Shown here: positions 1 to 5,655 of the stretch, piece after piece
Position numbering within the stretch: position 1 is the first letter of the stretch
How the letters are laid out: the number at the start of each line of letters is the position of its first letter
NCBI GenBank assembly: GCA_934777095.1
Contig: CAKVNP010000102.1
Location: 1 to 7,275 of the forward strand
DNA: 7,275 bases
Source of the DNA: an uncultured Clostridium sp.
GTDB lineage: Bacteria; Bacillota; Clostridia; Clostridiales; Clostridiaceae
Direction: 5' to 3'
Program-made: the position numbers and the translations under genes
Notes under the pieces: generated by a model
Databases searched by the model: none
Told to the model about the DNA's origin: nothing
Seen by the model: only the letters and a program-made list of their open reading frames with translations

Positions 1-33
1 TATGTTAAGTATTTTTAAATTATATTTTAGTAA

Positions 34-72
34 ACTAAAAAAATACGATAAATAATTAATGTTTTATATCGT
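34..72 (-). terminator. Weak terminator overlapping the end of the CotH gene
   Basis: ACGATA (45-50) and TATCGT (67-72) form a 6-bp inverted repeat around a 16-nt AT-rich loop. On the minus strand the second arm is followed by A and a run of seven T (roughly 37-43), the usual layout of an intrinsic terminator. The stop codon of the CotH gene (56-58) lies in the loop. The stem is short and AT-rich, so termination is probably inefficient. Confidence 0.4.
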
Positions 73-1228
73 CACTTATACAAGATTTAATCTGCTCAAT
101 CATACCTTCGGCATCGCTGAAGTATTCGCATAAGCTGTTAACATATCCTAAATAAGTTTCATAATATTCATCTATAGCAAGAAGCTTTTCTATTAATGGT
201 CTATTAGAGATATCAACATTGTAAACTGGTGAAGTAACATCAACGGTAACACTGGCACCATTATCTTCAGTGAAGCCACCGATAGACATGTTATAATCCC
301 AGGCAATATAAGAGAATTTACCATCTTCATAAAGTAAATAGTAGTTATGTGCCTTAGAACCACTGTAGCTATCGTAATTTCCCATTACAGTATTTACTGC
401 TATAGCTTTAAGAATGCTATCAATGTCAAGAATTTCTGCAAGTTCATCTTTGTTATCAGAAGTAGTATTATTTAATACAGTAATAAGTTCTTTGATATGT
501 TCATTATCTTCATCATCACCATATTTTAAGTCAAAACCACTGCCATCATCACTAGTAGTTAATGTACAGCTTTCTGATTCAGCTTTATATAAATTTACCT
601 CATCTCCATTAGAATTACGTTCTACAAAGCTATCATCATAAGCTTCTATACAAAGGTATAAGCCATATAATTCTCCATTGATATAAAGCTTAGTATAGTT
701 TGCAAAGGGAGTGATACCATCAAGGTAAGCCATTGCAGAATAAGTTAGGTATTCCCTCATATAAGAAGGGTCTGCAAAAGAAGCATTTAAAACTAAATCA
801 TCAAGACCATTTAAACTTTGTCCATCAACGTATTTGTCCATTTTCACGCGGAAGCCATATCTATTAGAATCACTTTGAGCAACGCTGGTTAAGGAACTAA
901 AGCCTTTAGTCCTAAAACCTACATTTTCTATTTTCTGGCCATTATAAGTTATAGTAGCACTATGATATTCTTCTGCGGTAGGATTATCTAAAATAGCCTG
1001 CCAATCATCATCGTTAATTTCAATATATACATCAGATACTTCCTTTTCTGCAAAGGTCTTACCATAGTAATTAGTATCATCTGATAAGCCAAAGTTACTT
1101 AAAGTATTAGTTGTATAATTTTCACTTGCAGAAGAGGTAGTAGAATTTTTATTTGAAGTATTTGCACTACAGCCAGCAAATGAAATGCTAAGTGTAGCAA
1201 TAATTAATAATATGCTTATTTTTTTCAT
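56..1228 (-). CDS. CotH-kinase family lipoprotein, C-terminus apparently short
   Basis: A 390-residue protein resembling the CotH kinase family. In Bacillus the family member CotH is an atypical kinase that phosphorylates spore coat proteins; clostridial homologues are often secreted lipoproteins of unknown substrate. Residues 1-20 form a lipoprotein signal (MKK, a hydrophobic stretch, then FAGC with lipidated Cys20), followed by a Ser/Thr/Asn-rich linker to about residue 50. Family landmarks are NGELYGLYLCIE (184-195), GNYDSYSG with HNYYL (283-298) and WDYNMSIG (310-317), the last resembling the metal-binding WDYD motif. The start chosen is the ATG at 1228, because it begins a standard MKK signal peptide and AGAGGA lies about 12 nt upstream; an ATG seven codons earlier (1249) has no such site and would spoil the signal. 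The protein ends at DDIKH, just where relatives I recall continue with a DPT-F-TYEEF-like segment and a final helix, so about 30-60 residues may be missing. The substrate cannot be inferred; no CotB or CotG repeat protein is nearby. Confidence 0.85.
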   Translation of the reverse strand: MKKISILLIIATLSISFAGCSANTSNKNSTTSSASENYTTNTLSNFGLSDDTNYYGKTFAEKEVSDVYIEINDDDWQAILDNPTAEEYHSATITYNGQKIENVGFRTKGFSSLTSVAQSDSNRYGFRVKMDKYVDGQSLNGLDDLVLNASFADPSYMREYLTYSAMAYLDGITPFANYTKLYINGELYGLYLCIEAYDDSFVERNSNGDEVNLYKAESESCTLTTSDDGSGFDLKYGDDEDNEHIKELITVLNNTTSDNKDELAEILDIDSILKAIAVNTVMGNYDSYSGSKAHNYYLLYEDGKFSYIAWDYNMSIGGFTEDNGASVTVDVTSPVYNVDISNRPLIEKLLAIDEYYETYLGYVNSLCEYFSDAEGMIEQIKSCISDDIKH

Positions 1229-1383
1229 TTTGTAATCAATTCCTCTCATAAATAATTAATAATATTATTAGTTGAATATTTTTCTTTTTTTGTATTAACT
1301 CAACATAAATTATATTTTCTTAATATGTATTCTTTTTGCAGTTAATATGAAGATAAGATGAAATAGCTTTTTCATCTAGCTAA

Positions 1384-1418
1384 AAAGGCATATATCTTAT
1401 AACAAGATATATGCCTTT
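1384..1418 (-). terminator. Strong hairpin terminator after the cupin gene
   Basis: A perfect 15-bp inverted repeat (1384-1398 with 1404-1418) encloses a 5-nt loop. On the minus strand the distal arm ends GCCTTTTTA, giving a T-tract directly after the stem, and it lies only a few bases past the cupin stop codon. Plus-strand sequence after the stem is also T-rich, but no plus-strand gene reads into it. It also insulates the CotH gene from cupin transcription. Confidence 0.85.
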
Positions 1419-1425
1419 AATATTT

Positions 1426-1770
1426 TTATAGTGGATGAAAATCTGAAGGAACAGGAGCGACAATTCCTATAAATATAAAATCTTCATTGCCGGTATTAAG
1501 CATGCCATGATGCTGGTTTTTAGCGGAAACTATAATATCACCTTTAGAAATCTGTACTTCTTTGCCTGCTTCAGGGTAGAATATGCCAGTTCCCTGCATG
1601 CAAATCCAAATATCATCGGAAGTGCTGTGCATATGGGAAGGAACCTTTTGATTGGGTTTTACCACCCAGACCACCCCACTTGTACAATCAGTAGAATAAA
1701 AAGGTGTTTTCTTAGCAGCTATGTCATCACCCATAGCAATTTCAGAAAGTTTATATATTCTATTTTCCAT
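1426..1770 (-). CDS. Small single-domain cupin protein
   Basis: A 114-residue protein that is essentially one cupin barrel. Cupin motif 1 is seen as HMH (His46, His48) followed by Asp52/Asp53 where the canonical Glu sits, ending in QGTG (59-62). Motif 2 is GDIIVSAKNQHHGMLN (77-92), with His88 in the usual metal-ligand position and Ala replacing the usual Pro. Two or three His plus an acidic residue suggest a divalent metal site. Single-domain cupins range from isomerases and dioxygenases to small-molecule sensors, so no reaction can be assigned; the absence of a DNA-binding domain argues against a regulator. The ATG at 1770 is supported by AAAGGAG nine bases upstream. The gene appears monocistronic: it is followed by its own terminator, and the gene to its left on the same strand lies beyond that hairpin. 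Confidence 0.85.
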   Translation of the reverse strand: MENRIYKLSEIAMGDDIAAKKTPFYSTDCTSGVVWVVKPNQKVPSHMHSTSDDIWICMQGTGIFYPEAGKEVQISKGDIIVSAKNQHHGMLNTGNEDFIFIGIVAPVPSDFHPL

Positions 1771-1813
1771 AAATTATGACTCCTTTAAAAGTTTTATTAT
1801 TATGTTGCGTAAA

Positions 1814-1843
1814 GGGACAAAAAATATACATTTAAGTTATAAT
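1814..1843 (+). promoter_or_regulatory. Promoter reading into the decayed small gene
   Basis: GGGACA (1814-1819, four of six matches to TTGACA) is followed after 18 bp by a perfect TATAAT (1838-1843). A transcript would start near 1850, just ahead of a purine-rich ribosome binding site (AGGGGGA, 1864-1870). A consensus -10 box in front of reading frames that no longer form a gene suggests a once-expressed gene. Confidence 0.45.
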
Positions 1844-1854
1844 TTAAGGAGATA

Positions 1855-2098
1855 TTGAGAAATAGGGGGAGAGTATTTTGGAAGAAAGATATATTACATT
1901 CTATCTGCGAATCAATAAAAGGAAAAAATCCTATCCTAAATGTCCATTACATTCCTAGTAAGATATAATGAGGGGATAAGTAATAACTATATTACTGCTG
2001 AGGAGGTTTTAAGAGAGCAGATAATTAAAGGTGAAAAGTTATGCAGATGGTTAAAGGAAAATGAGGATGAAATAAAAAACATTTTTCTTTTAAAATAA
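1855..2098 (+). pseudogene. Remnant of an unidentified small gene, frames broken
   Basis: No intact long gene lies between 1771 and 2182, but this stretch looks formerly coding. A TTG at 1878, eight bases after AGGGGGA, opens 26 codons that stop at 1956-1958. A different frame is open from ATG 1940 to the TAA at 2096-2098 (52 residues), with a hydrophilic, helix-like composition (TAEEVLREQI near its middle, RWLKENEDEI near its end). A third frame is open from 1855 to 1968. The 52-residue frame has no proper ribosome binding site of its own and an in-frame TAA directly before its ATG, so it is best read as the tail of a gene disrupted by small indels between about 1940 and 1968. I recognise no family. 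It could instead be a small intact gene starting at 1940, or unrelated chance frames. Confidence 0.35.
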
Positions 2099-2116
2099 AT
2101 CTTAGTCATTTCTCAG

Positions 2117-2145
2117 GATAAGTGAATATTATAATTCCGTAAATA
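2117..2145 (+). promoter_or_regulatory. Conserved leader/promoter block of kinase-like gene A
   Basis: This 29-bp block contains TGAATATTATAATT, with TATAAT at 2130-2135, 53 bp before the start codon. It matches the block at 4719-4747 in front of the paralogous gene at 25 of 29 positions. No good -35 hexamer is visible at the right distance, and similarity falls away upstream of GATAA. The conserved piece therefore covers the -10 region and its immediate flanks rather than a whole housekeeping promoter. It may hold a protein-binding site or simply be residual identity from duplication. Confidence 0.5.
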
Positions 2146-2182
2146 CTTATGAAAAACTGGTTTGATTTTGAAAGGATAAAAT

Positions 2183-2641
2183 ATGTCAATAGATATTTAT
2201 GAAATAGAAAGAAATTTGCGAGGGAAAAAATATAAGTATCTGGGTAAAGGATCATCAAGAAGAGTTTTTGATATGAGAAATGGCTATGTCTTAAAAGTTG
2301 CCATAAATGATGCTGGCATAGCTCAAAATAAGGCTGAATACCATATTTATCATAGTGATGAAACAGGGATATTTGCGGAAGTTATTGATGAACTTAAAGA
2401 ATATAAATATTTAATAATGAAAAAAGCAAGAAAAATAAAAGAGTTCAAAAGTGTCCTAAAATATTTTGGCGTTAGTAATAAAGATAGCTTAAAAAATTTA
2501 GACGTAATAAAGAATATTATCAGCAGATATGATTTAGTGTGGAAAGAGTTTAAAAAAGAAACAAGCTGGGGAATAGTTGATGAAAAAGTAGTAATAATAG
2601 ATTATGGTTTTACCAATGATATAAAGCATAAGTATTACTAG
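2183..2641 (+). CDS. Mini protein-kinase-like protein A (paralog of 4788-5249)
   Basis: A 152-residue protein with the outline of a protein-kinase-like fold in very compact form. Seen in order: a glycine-rich loop GKGSSRRVF (21-29), a beta-3 type lysine in YVLKVA (Lys38), an alpha-C type glutamate in QNKAEY (Glu52), a hinge-like YLIMKKA (76-82), a possible catalytic loop around WKEF (120-123), and IDYGFT (139-144) in place of the DFG metal motif. In the catalytic loop the expected Asp is Glu122, and no HRD or clear metal-binding Asn is present, so it may be weakly active, an atypical phosphotransferase or a pseudokinase. Full kinases are about 250 residues or more, so most of the C-lobe is absent. 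ATG 2183 is preceded by AAAGGA with 6-bp spacing. No signal peptide or membrane segment is seen, so it is cytoplasmic. Similar small proteins occur, as I recall, in phages and Bacillota, usually as hypothetical proteins; substrate and role are unknown. The downstream gene has its own promoter. Confidence 0.65.
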   Translation: MSIDIYEIERNLRGKKYKYLGKGSSRRVFDMRNGYVLKVAINDAGIAQNKAEYHIYHSDETGIFAEVIDELKEYKYLIMKKARKIKEFKSVLKYFGVSNKDSLKNLDVIKNIISRYDLVWKEFKKETSWGIVDEKVVIIDYGFTNDIKHKYY

Positions 2642-2648
2642 ACATAAA

Positions 2649-2677
2649 ATGACAAGATAAATGAAAATAAGTATAAT
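2649..2677 (+). promoter_or_regulatory. Promoter of the C_GCAxxG_C_C gene
   Basis: ATGACA (2649-2654, five of six matches to TTGACA) lies exactly 17 bp before a perfect TATAAT (2672-2677). The predicted start is near 2684, about 30 bases before the ATG at 2715. This makes the downstream gene independent of kinase-like gene A. Confidence 0.7.
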
Positions 2678-2714
2678 ATATTTAGATTATATTTGAGTAG
2701 AGAGAGGGATTGAA

Positions 2715-3122
2715 ATGGGTAATAGAAAAGAAAAAGCAGCAGAATTACATGCAAATAGGCATACCTGTTCTCAGGCAGTAGCCTGCGCTTTTTGTGATTT
2801 AGCTGATGTAGATGCAGAAGAAATGAAAAAAATCGTATTAAAATATAGTGGTGGTAGATATAAGGTATGTGGAGCAGTAATGGGAGCTTATACTATAGTA
2901 AACTATCTGAATGGAAATAGAAATCCTGAAAATTCTGCAGAGTGGCAGGAAAATGATGAAGAACTATTAAAAGAAATTGAAAAAAGATTTATCGAAAAAA
3001 ACGGTTCAGTAATTTGTAGAGAGCTTAAAGGATTGGATACGGGGAAAGTGCTTAGACCGTGTAGGGGCTGTGTGGAAGATGCAGCAGAAATCCTGGAAGA
3101 AATTCTTAGTGAGAATAAGTAG
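2715..3122 (+). CDS. C_GCAxxG_C_C family protein (possible redox protein)
   Basis: A 135-residue, cysteine-rich soluble protein matching the C_GCAxxG_C_C family as I know it: an N-terminal CSQAV element (Cys18), a central CGAVMGAY element (Cys52), a CRELKG element (Cys101), and a C-terminal Cys116-x2-Cys119 followed by VEDAAEILEEIL (120-131). Extra cysteines are at 24 and 27. The spaced Cys residues suggest metal or redox chemistry, but the family's biochemical role is not established to my knowledge. The glycine-rich run that normally precedes CGAV is shortened here to SGGRYK. ATG 2715 follows AGAGAGGG at suitable distance. It has its own promoter upstream and a strong terminator downstream, so it is probably transcribed alone. 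No signal peptide is seen, so it is cytoplasmic. Confidence 0.85.
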   Translation: MGNRKEKAAELHANRHTCSQAVACAFCDLADVDAEEMKKIVLKYSGGRYKVCGAVMGAYTIVNYLNGNRNPENSAEWQENDEELLKEIEKRFIEKNGSVICRELKGLDTGKVLRPCRGCVEDAAEILEEILSENK

Positions 3123-3131
3123 TTTATAATG

Positions 3132-3159
3132 ATGAATTATGAATTATGAATGATGAATT
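3132..3159. repeat. Heptamer tandem repeat, four units
   Basis: Four head-to-tail copies of ATGAATT (3132-3138, 3139-3145, 3146-3152 with a final G, 3153-3159) lie between the stop codon of the C_GCAxxG_C_C gene and its terminator. AATTATG-type heptamer runs are, as I recall, seen between genes in several clostridial genomes. The 7-bp period is prone to slippage, so copy number may vary among strains. Confidence 0.85.
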
Positions 3160-3166
3160 AAGGTGA

Positions 3167-3195
3167 AGATTCCTCTAGCGAGGAATCTTTTTTTT
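3167..3195 (+). terminator. Intrinsic terminator of the C_GCAxxG_C_C gene
   Basis: AGATTCCTC (3167-3175) pairs perfectly with GAGGAATCT (3180-3188) around a TAGC loop, followed by a run of eight T (3188-3195). The T-run points to plus-strand termination. The MATE gene converges on it from the other side, but the minus strand has only a weak TCACCTTAATTC tail after the hairpin, so it would be a poor terminator in that direction. Confidence 0.9.
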
Positions 3196-3214
3196 GAGTT
3201 GATAATAGAAAATC

Positions 3215-4591
3215 TTAACGATATTTAAGAGTTTCGGTTGCTTTTATACTTAATTCAGGCCAGACCTTAACTAGCATTGTTAGATAGCAGGCAAGTCCTC
3301 CTATGAAGTTTGAAATAGGTTCAGCTAAGAATACGCCTTTAACTCCTAAGCCAAATGTTTTTGGAAGAATTATAGTTAATGGTACTACAATAATTATTTT
3401 TCTTAATAAGGAGAAAAAGATAGCCATTTTTGATTTTCCTAATGCTACATAGGTTGCTTGTCCAGCGAATTGCAGTGACATCATAAAGAAACCAAAGAAA
3501 TAAATATGCATCGCAGGAACGCCATATTTAATAAGGTCAGTCTGCGAATTAAATATTTTAATGAAAAATGCAGGGAATAAGCTAATAATAAGCCAAATTA
3601 TCACTGTATATATAATACAGGAAATAGAAGTAAACTTAATTGCAGATTTTACTCTTTCATATTTTTTAGCTCCGTAATTAAAGCCTAATATTGGCTGAGA
3701 TCCATTAGTTAATCCGTGAACAGGCATAGTAACAATTTCTCTTATTGAATTAAGCACTGTCATAATACCTACATATAAATCTCCACCATATGATTGAAGG
3801 CTTATATTACATACTATCTGCACAATACTTGTGGTAGCAGCCATGATAAAGCTTGATAAACCTAAAGAGATTATTTTTTTTAAATAAAAGAAATTAATTT
3901 TAAAATATTTCATTTTTAATTTTAAAAGAGTATTTTTGCCAGTTAAAAATTTCATGACCCAAAAAGCAGATAAAAACTGAGAGATAACTGTAGCTAATGC
4001 AGCACCTTTAACACCAAGATGAAAGATAAATATAAAAATGGGATCTAAAATAATATTAGTTACAGCTCCTAAAAGTATAGTCATCATACCAACACGGCCA
4101 AATCCCTGGCAGTTAATAAAGCTATTCATTCCAAGACTGATCATTACAAAAAGGCTGCCTAAAAGGTAAATAGTTAGATATTCATCGGCATAGCCAATAG
4201 TCTTATTACTGGCACCTAATAATAAAAGAAGAGGTCTTTTAAAAAGTAAGCCAAAGATTATAAGCATAATACCGGTGAATATTAATAGAATAAAGGAATT
4301 TCCCATAATTTCTTCAGCAGCAGCTTTATTGTCTTTTCCCCTTTCAATTGAGCATAAAGGGGCACCGCCCATACCGAAAAGATTTGCAAATGCCATGATT
4401 ATCGTTATGAGAGGAAAGGTAATACCTACACCAGTAAGTGCTAGTGAAGAAGCACCGGGAATTCTTCCAATATACATTCGGTCTACTATGTTATATAAAA
4501 TATTAATAAGCTGAGCAAAAGTCATAGGTAATGCTAGCTTTAGAATTGCTTTTGAAATGCTTCCTTGAGAAAAATCATTTTTCTTCGTCAT
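3215..4591 (-). CDS. MATE family multidrug/cation antiporter (MepA-like)
   Basis: A 458-residue integral membrane protein of full MATE length (relatives are about 450). It has about twelve hydrophobic segments in two similar halves. The N-terminal ALPMTFAQLINILYNIVDRM region (20-39) and the GxGxTFP-like element (VGITFP) are typical of the MATE subgroup that includes staphylococcal MepA. GSQPILGFNYGAKKYERVKSA-type sequence in the second half matches the conserved loop at the start of the C-terminal bundle. The family exports cationic drugs, dyes or metabolites in exchange for Na+ or H+; the substrate cannot be read from sequence. ATG 4591 is preceded by GGAGG with 8-nt spacing. It is transcribed alone from a promoter with inverted repeats. 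No MarR or TetR gene is adjacent, so any regulator would be encoded elsewhere. Confidence 0.92.
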   Translation of the reverse strand: MTKKNDFSQGSISKAILKLALPMTFAQLINILYNIVDRMYIGRIPGASSLALTGVGITFPLITIIMAFANLFGMGGAPLCSIERGKDNKAAAEEIMGNSFILLIFTGIMLIIFGLLFKRPLLLLLGASNKTIGYADEYLTIYLLGSLFVMISLGMNSFINCQGFGRVGMMTILLGAVTNIILDPIFIFIFHLGVKGAALATVISQFLSAFWVMKFLTGKNTLLKLKMKYFKINFFYLKKIISLGLSSFIMAATTSIVQIVCNISLQSYGGDLYVGIMTVLNSIREIVTMPVHGLTNGSQPILGFNYGAKKYERVKSAIKFTSISCIIYTVIIWLIISLFPAFFIKIFNSQTDLIKYGVPAMHIYFFGFFMMSLQFAGQATYVALGKSKMAIFFSLLRKIIIVVPLTIILPKTFGLGVKGVFLAEPISNFIGGLACYLTMLVKVWPELSIKATETLKYR

Positions 4592-4617
4592 ATTTATTGC
4601 CTCCAGTATACATTAAT

Positions 4618-4656
4618 TACTATTATAGTACTAATAATTTGAAAATGCTGTCAAAT
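4618..4656 (-). promoter_or_regulatory. Promoter of the MATE gene with two inverted repeats
   Basis: On the minus strand, TTGACA (4654-4649) is followed after 18 bp by TACTAT (4630-4625); a perfect TATAAT (4627-4622) sits 3 bp further, at 21-bp spacing. Two inverted repeats overlap these elements. TACTAT-T-ATAGTA (4618-4630) is a perfect 13-bp palindrome covering the -10 region. ATTTGA-N8-TCAAAT (4637-4656) covers the -35 region. Such placement suits a repressor operator, as is common for drug-inducible exporters, but the AT-rich background makes chance palindromes easy. Confidence 0.55.
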
Positions 4657-4718
4657 ATATATGGGATAACACGTATATTATTTATAGAAATAATTGCTTT
4701 TTTATAAACAATTATGGA

Positions 4719-4747
4719 GATAACTGAATATTATAATTATGTAACTA
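4719..4747 (+). promoter_or_regulatory. Conserved leader/promoter block of kinase-like gene B
   Basis: The counterpart of the block at 2117-2145: 25 of 29 bases identical, with TATAAT at 4732-4737, 56 bp before the start codon (53 bp in copy A). As there, no good -35 hexamer is evident and similarity stops just upstream. The equal distance to the start codon suggests the block moved together with the gene or is kept for shared control. Confidence 0.5.
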
Positions 4748-4787
4748 ACAATAGAAAAAACAATTTTTATTTAGGAAGGTGCTAAAT

Positions 4788-5249
4788 ATGATTGTAGATA
4801 TATTTGAAATAGAAGAAGATATAAAGAACAAAAAATATAGATATATTGGACAAGGTTCTTCAAGAAAAGTGTTTGATATGAGAAATGGTTATGTAGTAAA
4901 GATAGCTAGGAATAATGCAGGAATAGCGCAAAATAAAGCTGAATATAAAATTTATAATAGAGATGATAGTAAAATTTTTGCAAAAGTACTAGGCGTTTCA
5001 GAGGATTATAGATATCTCATTATGGAAAAAGCTAAAGCTATTAGAGACTATAATATTATTCTTGAATATTTTGATGTTAATTATAAAGGTGATTTAAAAA
5101 GTGTAGATATTATAGTAAAAATTATGAATAAATATAGCTTATTGTGGGGAGATATAAAAAAGAAGAGCAGTTGGGGAATAATTGGCGATAGATTAGTTAT
5201 GATAGATTATGGTTTTACCTATAATATAAAGAAACAATATTACCAATAA
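4788..5249 (+). CDS. Mini protein-kinase-like protein B (paralog of 2183-2641)
   Basis: A 153-residue protein that aligns without gaps to protein A, identical at about 82 of 152 positions (54%, counted by hand). It keeps GQGSSRKVF (21-29), Lys38 in YVVKIA, Glu52 in QNKAEY, the hinge-like YLIMEKA (76-82) and IDYGFT (139-144). Unlike protein A, its putative catalytic loop reads WGDIKKKSSWGI (120-131), with Asp122, close to the HGD loop of aminoglycoside-phosphotransferase-type and related kinases, although His is Trp and the usual Asn is missing. It is therefore the likelier of the two to be catalytically active. The start is the ATG at 4788, eight bases after AGGAAGG; an in-frame GTG at 4779 overlaps that ribosome binding site and is rejected. 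No terminator is visible before the T-box promoter. Function and substrate are unknown. Confidence 0.65.
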   Translation: MIVDIFEIEEDIKNKKYRYIGQGSSRKVFDMRNGYVVKIARNNAGIAQNKAEYKIYNRDDSKIFAKVLGVSEDYRYLIMEKAKAIRDYNIILEYFDVNYKGDLKSVDIIVKIMNKYSLLWGDIKKKSSWGIIGDRLVMIDYGFTYNIKKQYYQ

Positions 5250-5267
5250 ATTTATATAAAAAAGTAT

Positions 5268-5296
5268 TTGACAAAAATTTGAAAACAATATATTAT
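5268..5296 (+). promoter_or_regulatory. Promoter of the T-box leader
   Basis: A perfect TTGACA (5268-5273) is followed after 17 bp by TATTAT (5291-5296, five of six matches). Transcription should begin near 5303, just before stem I of the T-box. This is the closest match to the housekeeping consensus among the promoters found here. Confidence 0.8.
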
Positions 5297-5302
5297 ATGT
5301 AT

Positions 5303-5628
5303 AAAGTTAAAAGCAATGATGAGGAAGAGTAATTATAATCTGAAAATAAAGAGAGGAAATGATGGTGAGAATTTTCCATGAAGGATATAATGAAGGTAGC
5401 CTTGGAGCATTAAACCCAACAAGTAAAATCAATAAATTGATAATGATAAATAATTTAATTATTAGATTTTATTTAAGTAGGCTTTAACGGAAATTCCCAC
5501 CGTTAAAAGGGAAGTAGTATCGGCACAAAGGATGCCCGTACTATATTGAGTGTGTATGAAAATACAAATTTAGGTGGTACCGCGAATGTTTAACCTTCGT
5601 CCTATTAATATAGGATGAAGGTTTTTTT
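5303..5628 (+). promoter_or_regulatory. T-box riboswitch with valine (GUA) specifier
   Basis: A complete T-box leader, which senses uncharged tRNA and prevents termination when it is bound. Stem I starts near AATGATGAGG (from about 5316) and closes with CCTTGGAGCATT (from 5400). Its specifier loop has AGTA on the 5' side and TGAAGGTAGC on the 3' side, with GTA (5396-5398) as a valine codon. A pseudoknot of stem IIA/B type is clear: TTTAACGG (5483-5490) pairs with CCGTTAAA (5500-5507), and loop TTCCC (5494-5498) can pair with GGGAA (5509-5513). Stem III spans about 5514-5546. The conserved T-box AGGTGGTACCGCGA is at 5572-5585; its TGGT bulge would pair with tRNA ending ACCA, fitting tRNA-Val with discriminator A. 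The leader is intact although the gene after it is not. Confidence 0.93.
5592..5628 (+). terminator. T-box regulated terminator
   Basis: A 14-bp stem (5592-5605 with 5610-5623, one G-U pair) with a TAAT loop is followed by seven T (5622-5628). It is the terminator that competes with the T-box antiterminator: without uncharged tRNA-Val transcription stops here. Confidence 0.93.
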
Positions 5629-5631
5629 ATA

Positions 5632-5655
5632 TCCATTTAATGAGCAGTAAATGGA
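5632..5655. repeat. 8-bp inverted repeat at the leader/valS junction
   Basis: TCCATTTA (5632-5639) and TAAATGGA (5648-5655) are perfect inverted copies around an 8-nt spacer. It lies between the last T of the T-box terminator and the first codons that match ValRS, where the start of valS should be. It has no T-run and is not an obvious regulatory hairpin; it may mark the deletion breakpoint. Confidence 0.6.

Noticed and set aside
414..641. Open plus-strand frame of 75 codons.
   Set aside because: It is antisense to the CotH gene, has no ribosome binding site and its Ser/Leu-rich product is typical of an antisense shadow.
48..1260. A 13-bp direct repeat (ATAAATAATTAAT at 48-60 and 1248-1260) brackets the CotH gene exactly 1200 bp apart, like an insertion scar.
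   Set aside because: The repeat is almost pure A/T. In a window of this composition several 13-mer matches are expected by chance, and there are no element ends or transposase.
1257..1270. Perfect 14-bp palindrome TAATAATATTATTA just upstream of the CotH start, as a possible operator.
   Set aside because: It is only A and T, and palindromes of this length are expected about once by chance in such sequence. No promoter is clear beside it.
1507..1779. Open plus-strand frame of 90 codons.
   Set aside because: It covers the cupin gene on the opposite strand; the cupin motifs and ribosome binding site prove the minus-strand reading.
1923..1928. A6 run in the broken small gene as a programmed frameshift site.
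   Set aside because: A -1 shift there runs into a TAA at 1937-1939, so it cannot join the two reading frames; any indel must lie further downstream.
4275..4514. Open plus-strand frame of 79 codons.
   Set aside because: It lies antisense inside the MATE gene and has no start signals.
4779..4787. GTG at 4779 as the start of kinase-like gene B.
   Set aside because: It overlaps the AGGAAGG ribosome binding site that serves ATG 4788, and the ATG start gives exact end-to-end alignment with protein A.
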